Positions 58,171 through 64,000 of a DNA stretch of 64,000 nucleotides are shown here, in pieces. The DNA comes from Theodoxus fluviatilis. Its lineage: Eukaryota > Mollusca > Gastropoda > Cycloneritida > Neritidae. How positions within the stretch are numbered: position 1 is the stretch's first letter; every line of letters starts with the position of its first letter. Under the pieces are notes generated by a model. That model saw only the letters and a program-made list of their open reading frames with translations, had not been told where the DNA came from and made no database searches. A program made the position numbers and the translations under genes. The stretch is from positions 106,001 through 170,000 of the forward strand of contig JAWQFJ010000531.1 of the NCBI GenBank assembly GCA_034096865.1. Reading direction: 5' to 3'.

Positions 58171-61063
58171 ACAAAACTACGTAAATATTCCTCAAGCTTG
58201 TCAGTAGACGACAACAAAAATACGATCAAGTTGGCAGTACTTATTTTTCAAACTGGAACCAAGGGCGGGAATTCCTAGTCATTTTGACATGACAGTTGAA
58301 GAGGAGAACGCGGCATCTGTTGGCAGGGTCAACATGAAACACAACGCAAGCAAAACGACACATAGAATTTTCAATAATGGGGATTGTGTCTACAGCCAAC
58401 GTCGCATGCCACTCTGAACAATGTTCTATAAGTATCTGGTTTGTCTCATTTTTGGCTCAGGTCTATGCGATTATACCATCTTCGTTGCCTGTTTTCCTAT
58501 ACTCTCTGCAAAGAAAGCAAAACTAGATGCTTTGGCAGAGATGTGGAAAGATTTACAACACAGTAACTACAGTTTATTGCTTGTCAGCAAATTCAGTTTG
58601 TAGTCATATTCATAGACAAGTTGGTAAACATCACATAAACAGAATGTTCGAAAGCTGTCGACGGGGAAAATACAACTTTTTACTCTTCTCATATTCTTCC
58701 TATGGCGGAGAGTTTGGATATATCCGGGAGTCCTATGTATCACTTCTATGTACCAACTTCTCGCCCACATTGTGGTCTCAGACTGCTTTACACTATACCT
58801 CCTGATCATCGTGCCGCTATATCAATCCTTCACTGCCACTTGATAAACGAAGTAACAGATAAGACGCACATAGTCACTTACCAACACATTTCCACTCTCT
58901 GAGTGTATTCCGACCCAATGCTGGTTCAAACCTGCATCGTTGCCATTGACGTTGGGGATTTTCAGGTTGCTCGAGCTTACCGCTCGGAGCGGTGGAGGCC
59001 TTCACCGGTGTGAGTTTTCAGTAAACAGTCTGTGTGACTAGGTTACGCGGCCGCAGGATCTGTTGTTTAGACTCCCACGGTCTACCCAGTTGCCCACAAG
59101 ATAGTGGTGCGCATCTTTGTTGTATTGTCCCTTTGCTTTGAGAGTAGACTATCCAGATTCTCCTTCACACCCTCGATCGTCGATGTGAACAGAAGCCTTT
59201 GGGCCTCAAGACACGTTTGTGACAGGGAAGAGTACAAGGAAGTGGTTTAATCCAAATGTGAGACAATTTTCCAAAGGATGGTCTGATGGGTCAGGACTAG
59301 GAAGGTAAGAACAACAAAATTTAGTGTTAAGAAACAAAGTGGCAGTAGAAGGAGACTGCTGATATATAGAAGAGAAAGAGGTAGAGAAGAATTAGGAGAC
59401 TGAGGAGCAAGAAAACGAGCATTTCGTCGACGGAGCCTAGCGATATTTCCTTCAATCTATAAAATCACTTGCGGAAATGCATGGAGATCTTCAGTTTCAT
59501 ATTCAATATAGAAAGAGAAAACGTGAAAGTCAAATCTTGGGAAAGGAACGACACCAGATCCTTCCACACCAACCTCTCGAGGATTCCTCTCCAACTGATA
59601 AGGCATTCACAGGAGTCACGGCTCCTCGATTTGTCCTTCGGTCTAGACGCACTCTCCCCCAGCAACCCAGGGCAAGAACCCTGAAAAGAGCGGCCTCCTA
59701 ATCAGACAAACCTGGGGCTCCTTATGAAAGGGTCCCGAGGCACCTTCCATCAAAGGGCCCGACACCAAACTTGTCATCTATATGATAATTCCCATCCTCT
59801 ATTCCCGCGCACTTGGCCCAGACTAGGGGCGTCCTTGCTTGCCACCGTTTCCTGGCCTCGTGGCCCACCGTCAGAGGCCCGCCAGGATATTGAAGACGCG
59901 GAAATTGGCTGGTGTCTGCCCTTGTCCAAACTGTAAGGAACACGCGGGTCCTCACAGCCGTGCTTGCAGAGGTCTTCACGTTCTGATCCGGGACGTGCGG
60001 GTTGACGGAAATGGCTTGTGTCCACTCGAGTTGGGCAGGACGAGTGTTTGATGGGATTAGCTAGTGGTGTGTTTTCGCTGTGAAGAATTGTTCTTTGTAT
60101 ATTTGATTGAGTTGATAGACGATTACAGAAAGCTTGTCGCACAACGAGCTTGTGTGATTGTGAATGACACTTACTCTTACCACTGTTAGTGTGTTCCCGA
60201 AATGTACTAAATACTCGCTTATACTATTTTTGAAATGTCCTTCTCCTTTCATCCTAGCGTACACCAGGAATAGACAACGTTTAGGAAAGAAGTTACCAAT
60301 TGGTTGTCGTCTTCCACAAATGTATAATGATGGTGTTTCATTCAGAGTGTTGTCTTTCGTATGCCATCGAGGTATTTCTCTTCCCTTGCTCACTAATTAC
60401 TAAAAATATTACGCCTATCGTAGTGATCTGATGCGTAAAGTGTGGCTTATCTGAACTACTTTATCACGACTGCAGGCAGATATTGATTCGTTTGTTTTTT
60501 CAAAACCCATTTGTAACTACTGTCGGTGACTGACCGCGTAGATTCTGAATGAAACAAACGGACGCAAAGCTGAAAACCGTGCCTTCCCCTGGGAGCATGT
60601 GCAGCTACACGTGACACGTTTCGAGAGCGTGGCGCCACCACGCGGGAAAAACCAGTCGTTTACAAGGCGGGAACTGTTTGCATGTAGCTCCACTCTGCGG
60701 GCAAGAGTGGAAACTGCGTGTTCAGCCGGCAGGAGGTTAGGTCGCTGTGGACAAGGCAAACAGCGCCATTATCAGTATCGACTGCGGCTCTTGCCTCACC
60801 AGCTGTCCCCTCGAGCCACAAAGCGTTCATTTAGACCGCAACCTTCCGGCCGCATTTTGGCTGGCCTTTTGGTTGCCTGCGTATCACTCCGGGAATGTCC
60901 TTGCCTGGTACCAGGTAAAGGAAAACGGGGGCAATCATGGCTGTTTGTTCAGTTAAAATGAAACAGAATGGCTCTAACTTCTGAAGAGGATGACTGTGAA
61001 GGCTACTTTTTAGTGCATAGGCAGTTCATTCCGCCATTTACTGGAGATCGAACAACACCAAAC
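58171..61063. other. Unique sequence; GC-rich block at 60590-60960
   Basis: No gene was recognised. The block at 60600-60660 has ACACGTGACACG (E-box) and TGGCGCCA next to GCGGGAAAAACC (E2F-like), and the following 300 bp are GC-rich, which could be a promoter. Frames of 120 codons (+) and 80 codons (-) overlap there without motifs. Confidence 0.3.
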
Positions 61064-61225
61064 GTGATAGGGACCTGATCTGTCAAGGGAAACTAGTGAT
61101 AGGGACCTGATCTGTCAAGGGAAACTAGTGATAGGGACCTGATCTGTCAAGGGAAATAGTGATAGGGACCTGATCTGTTAAGGGAAACTAGTGATAGGGA
61201 CCTGATCTGTCAAGGGAAACTAGTG
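61064..61225. repeat. 32-bp minisatellite, five units
   Basis: Five head-to-tail copies of GTGATAGGGACCTGATCTGT-CAAGGGAAACTA, nearly identical. The third copy lacks one base (GAAATA) and the fourth has one substitution (CTGTTAAG). The high identity implies recent expansion. Confidence 0.97.
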
Positions 61226-62260
61226 TTTGGAAAAGGAAGCAGTCAGTCCTCATGGCCACACGGAAACCGTTTGGTGGGTGCTGGAAGGGCAAGAAAGCTT
61301 TAACTACGAGCACACATTGATAACGGAGACAAGTTGGAACGAGGTCGTTGCATACCGCGCAGCTGATCTAAGGTCAGGACTTCCCAGACCCAGACAGATC
61401 AACAAGCAACTAGTGTCGGCTTCGATTGTCTCAGCCGGTTTATTAGGTGGCAGCGGGTCTTGAATTCCGAGACCAAATGTTGTCCCTCGTCCAAGAGTTG
61501 GCGCACAGCCTGAACAAACTGACTTCTGATGTATCAAGACGACGTCACAGGATAATCGATCTTACCATTTGCATAATTTAATGACGAGTCGTGCAATGTG
61601 ACTGAATGTTGATATTTCTGTGGCACCTCAAATGAGGACATTTGTTCTCGTGGATAATTCACACACTACAACAGTACAAGAAGCCAGCAAGTGACTGGAT
61701 CTTTCTTGAGTTCAGTACGCTGTAGTAAAGTTATTTCAATTTAATGCCTAGGAGCAAGATTTGCAGTTTAGAGAATTCAGCTTTGACAAAGGCAGAATTA
61801 CACATGTAAATAAAACGGAGGCATCAAATGATTGTGAAAGGAACGAGAAAACTATGACGGGAAAGTCAGTGCATCGACAGTGATGTATTACTCGCGCGCC
61901 TATTCAAAGAGTGCCGTACTGAAACTGTTGCTGAGACAAGCCTGATGTTGTGGCTGTCTCCAATGCTGCGAATGACCTAGAGGCTGGGTCCACAGGTGCT
62001 GGGGACGTGAGTGCGGCATGGGGCAGACCCAGACGCTGCGCTGACCCAGGCCGAGTCTCTGCGTCAAACGTCTGGTAGGAGTGCATGGCGCACTATGGAA
62101 CTGGGTGACTGGCGTCGATTCTTGGAGTGGCCTGCACTGGAAGGGCAGAGAGGTCTCCGTCTCTATCCAACACCTGCGCCGCCCAGACGTCCTCTTCTCC
62201 ATGGAATTACTCCTGTCATTTTCTTTCCTGCCCCTCCCTACTGATCGGTACCTTTCCTCT

Positions 62261-62261
<1 letters not shown>
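61226..62261. other. Unique sequence, no gene recognised
   Basis: No exon, RNA gene or transposon end was recognised. Confidence 0.4.
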
Positions 62262-62323
<62 letters not shown>

Positions 62324-62383
62324 TGTGTGTGCATACGAGCGTGTGTGTGTGTGTGCATACGAGCGTGTGTGTGTGTGTGTGCG

Positions 62384-62420
<37 letters not shown>

Positions 62421-62491
62421 CGTTGTGTGTGTGTGTGTGTGCGTTTGTGATTGTGTGCGTTTCTGTGTGTGTGTGTGTTTGTGTGTGTGTG

Positions 62492-62562
<71 letters not shown>

Positions 62563-62595
62563 CTGTGTGTGTCTGTGTGTGTGTGTGTGTGTGTG
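62262..62595. repeat. (GT)n(AT)n(GT)n compound microsatellite
   Basis: GT arrays with GC and CATACGAG interruptions, an (AT)n core at about 62499-62536, then GT again. Alternating purine-pyrimidine runs of this length can adopt Z-DNA or cruciform forms. Confidence 0.96.
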
Positions 62596-63719
62596 AGACG
62601 TGCTGGCTCACTCCGCTCCATTACGCCATGTTATATCCTATTTTCTTGTTGCTCTTGATGGGAAAAGGATCATTCTTTTTGGTGTGTGTCAAATGATTCG
62701 CACGTGATTGGTTGTGCTATCAGTGTTGTGCTCTGGCATTTTTGTTTTGCGCTTAAGTTTCAAATAGTACATTTTTGGAGGCTAGGTCAGTCTGTCGAGA
62801 GTTTTCACTTGGTGCCCTGATCTTGGGCGGTGTTGTTTACGGGGTTTCGTGGCAGTGTTGGGTCTTGCTTGTTTCGACGTTCCTGGGGGTGCATATTGTC
62901 ACCTGTCTAGATTGTACCTGCGTCTGAAGCCCTCCTGAGATGGTCTGTCTTCGATCTTAGTCTTGCTCTTTTCTGGGTCTGGGAGGTAGCTCCCCACCTC
63001 TTCGTTTATCGCTGTGCTTTTGGGATCTCTGGCAATGTCGTTGTGCGCAAGAAGCAAGAAAGTAATACGTGCTATAGTTTGTTTATCTTTTAGCTGACCA
63101 CTAGTTTCTATAGTTTACATGAAGTTGAAATCTCCGGTGCAATTTGGAGGAGAATGACGTCACGGATGACATCAGAAGGAGGAAAAAAGGAGAGAGATCA
63201 GGGAGGAGCGGGGGAAAAAAGGTAGGAAAAGATGGAGAAGGAGATGGGAGAGGGAGAAAATGAGTTGAAGAGAAGTGGTAGAGGGTTGGACTGATTTGAG
63301 ACACCCTGGCCGAGTTCGAGGTTGACGGAGGCAGAGGAAGTTATATCTAGGAGTGATGGGCAGAACGCCAATAATGAACGTTGCTGACCCATACCGTATC
63401 GAATAGTCCTGGAACCAACAAACTAACGGTGTGCGTTGACGATTTTAGAACGTCTTTGTGGAAAGAAAAAGGAACAGAGAAAAAGTGAAAGACGAATCGA
63501 CGGAAAAGGAAGAGAGAGAAAGAAAACTACTGTTGGTCTCGCGTTCTGGATGTTTGCATTTTTGGTGGTTCATCGTTTAGTCTGTTCTTGGTCTCTGTGA
63601 CCGTTTGGTTGGGGGACAGGGATATTTACTGAGTTTCTGGGGTTGATTTGTCGTAGTTTCCTCATAATTTTTTTATTAATTAAAGAATACATTTAATTTT
63701 AAAGTAATTAAACGTCTGT

Positions 63720-64000
63720 ATTATCCCTCCAGGTTTACTGGAGGTCCTACAGACTTTATCTCTCTGTCTGTCTGTCTGTCCCGACTTAACGGCTGATATC
63801 TCAAAAACTACTGGACAGATTTCCTTGACATTTTGCACACTTACTGGAAGTTAGGTCCGATTGAATTTATCAAATTTTCAGAATCGAAATTTGAAAAGAA
63901 AGTGATTTTTTAAGGTCATCAACTCGAAAACCCCCCCCTAAAATGTCAATTGATGGAATGGCGAAATGCAAAATGTGTGACGTGATCATTTGACGTCGAA
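63720..64000. mobile_element. Dispersed repeat cut by the window end
   Basis: Begins at a CCTCCAG-GTTTA-CTGGAGG hairpin (about 63728-63746), passes a (TCTG)n run, then GGCTGATATCTCAAAAACTA, GGACAGATTTCCTTGACA and TTTTGCACACTTACTGG. The palindromic head and this interior recall the element at 30655-31016, and the style is familiar from marine invertebrate repeats. The other end lies outside the window. Confidence 0.45.

Noticed and set aside
57700..58278. 192-codon Tyr-rich frame
   Set aside because: Produced by the (CTA)n array; no conserved residues outside it.
58925..58940. tRNA B box GGTTCAAACC
   Set aside because: There is no A box at a suitable distance and no cloverleaf.
61064..61225. 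CRISPR-like array
   Set aside because: The 32-bp units are directly head to tail with no spacers, and the context is eukaryotic.

Overview
This window looks like a piece of animal nuclear genome, most likely from a mollusc and probably a gastropod. It has very low coding density, spliced exons, many long di-, tri- and tetranucleotide microsatellites, and remains of several APE-type non-LTR retrotransposons (LINEs). A nuclear copy of mitochondrial DNA carries the end of nad5 directly followed by trnF, read with the invertebrate mitochondrial code. The nad5-trnF order is the usual gastropod order (from memory), so the gastropod assignment is inference; no species is claimed.

Layout. 0.1-4.14 kb: a nearly full-length but inactivated minus-strand LINE with endonuclease, reverse transcriptase and RNase H, ending in a structured GC-rich 5' region. 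4.2-17 kb: unique sequence with microsatellites, three copies of a short retroposon family whose tails seed (ATC)n or (TTCA)n arrays, a near-perfect inverted repeat around an NNN gap, and a short hairpin element. 18.0-22.1 kb: the best host gene evidence, two plus-strand terminal exons that join in phase and encode a very acidic C-terminus, with an intron holding repeats, a retroposon and a decayed LINE 3' end, then a poly(A) signal. 22.9-30 kb: an 18-bp-type minisatellite, a retroposon split by a TIR element at 26.65-27.14 kb, and one candidate minus-strand exon at 29.85 kb. 30.4-31.9 kb: small palindromes, a TIR-bounded repeat, and the nad5/trnF NUMT. 32.65-35.9 kb: a 5'-truncated LINE lying between two GA arrays. 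36-50 kb: a possible promoter motif cluster, a SINE-like insertion with a 13-bp target-site duplication, an inverted-repeat MITE, a 186-bp tandem repeat, a tRNA-like SINE head, and many microsatellites. 51-54.6 kb: two LINE C-terminal fragments, a retroposon 3' end, and an L2/CR1-like LINE, the last two set inside a purine-rich repeat. 55-64 kb: unique sequence, a CTA-rich array, a 32-bp minisatellite, a GT/AT array, and the start of another dispersed repeat.

I see no operon, CRISPR array, phage or other prokaryotic system. The biology here is transposable-element nesting, microsatellite birth from retroposon tails, mitochondrial DNA capture, and a few exons of otherwise unseen genes. The most distinctive observations are the nad5/trnF NUMT, the retroposon family with microsatellite-forming tails, the TIR element nested in one copy, and the LINE sitting in a GA microsatellite.
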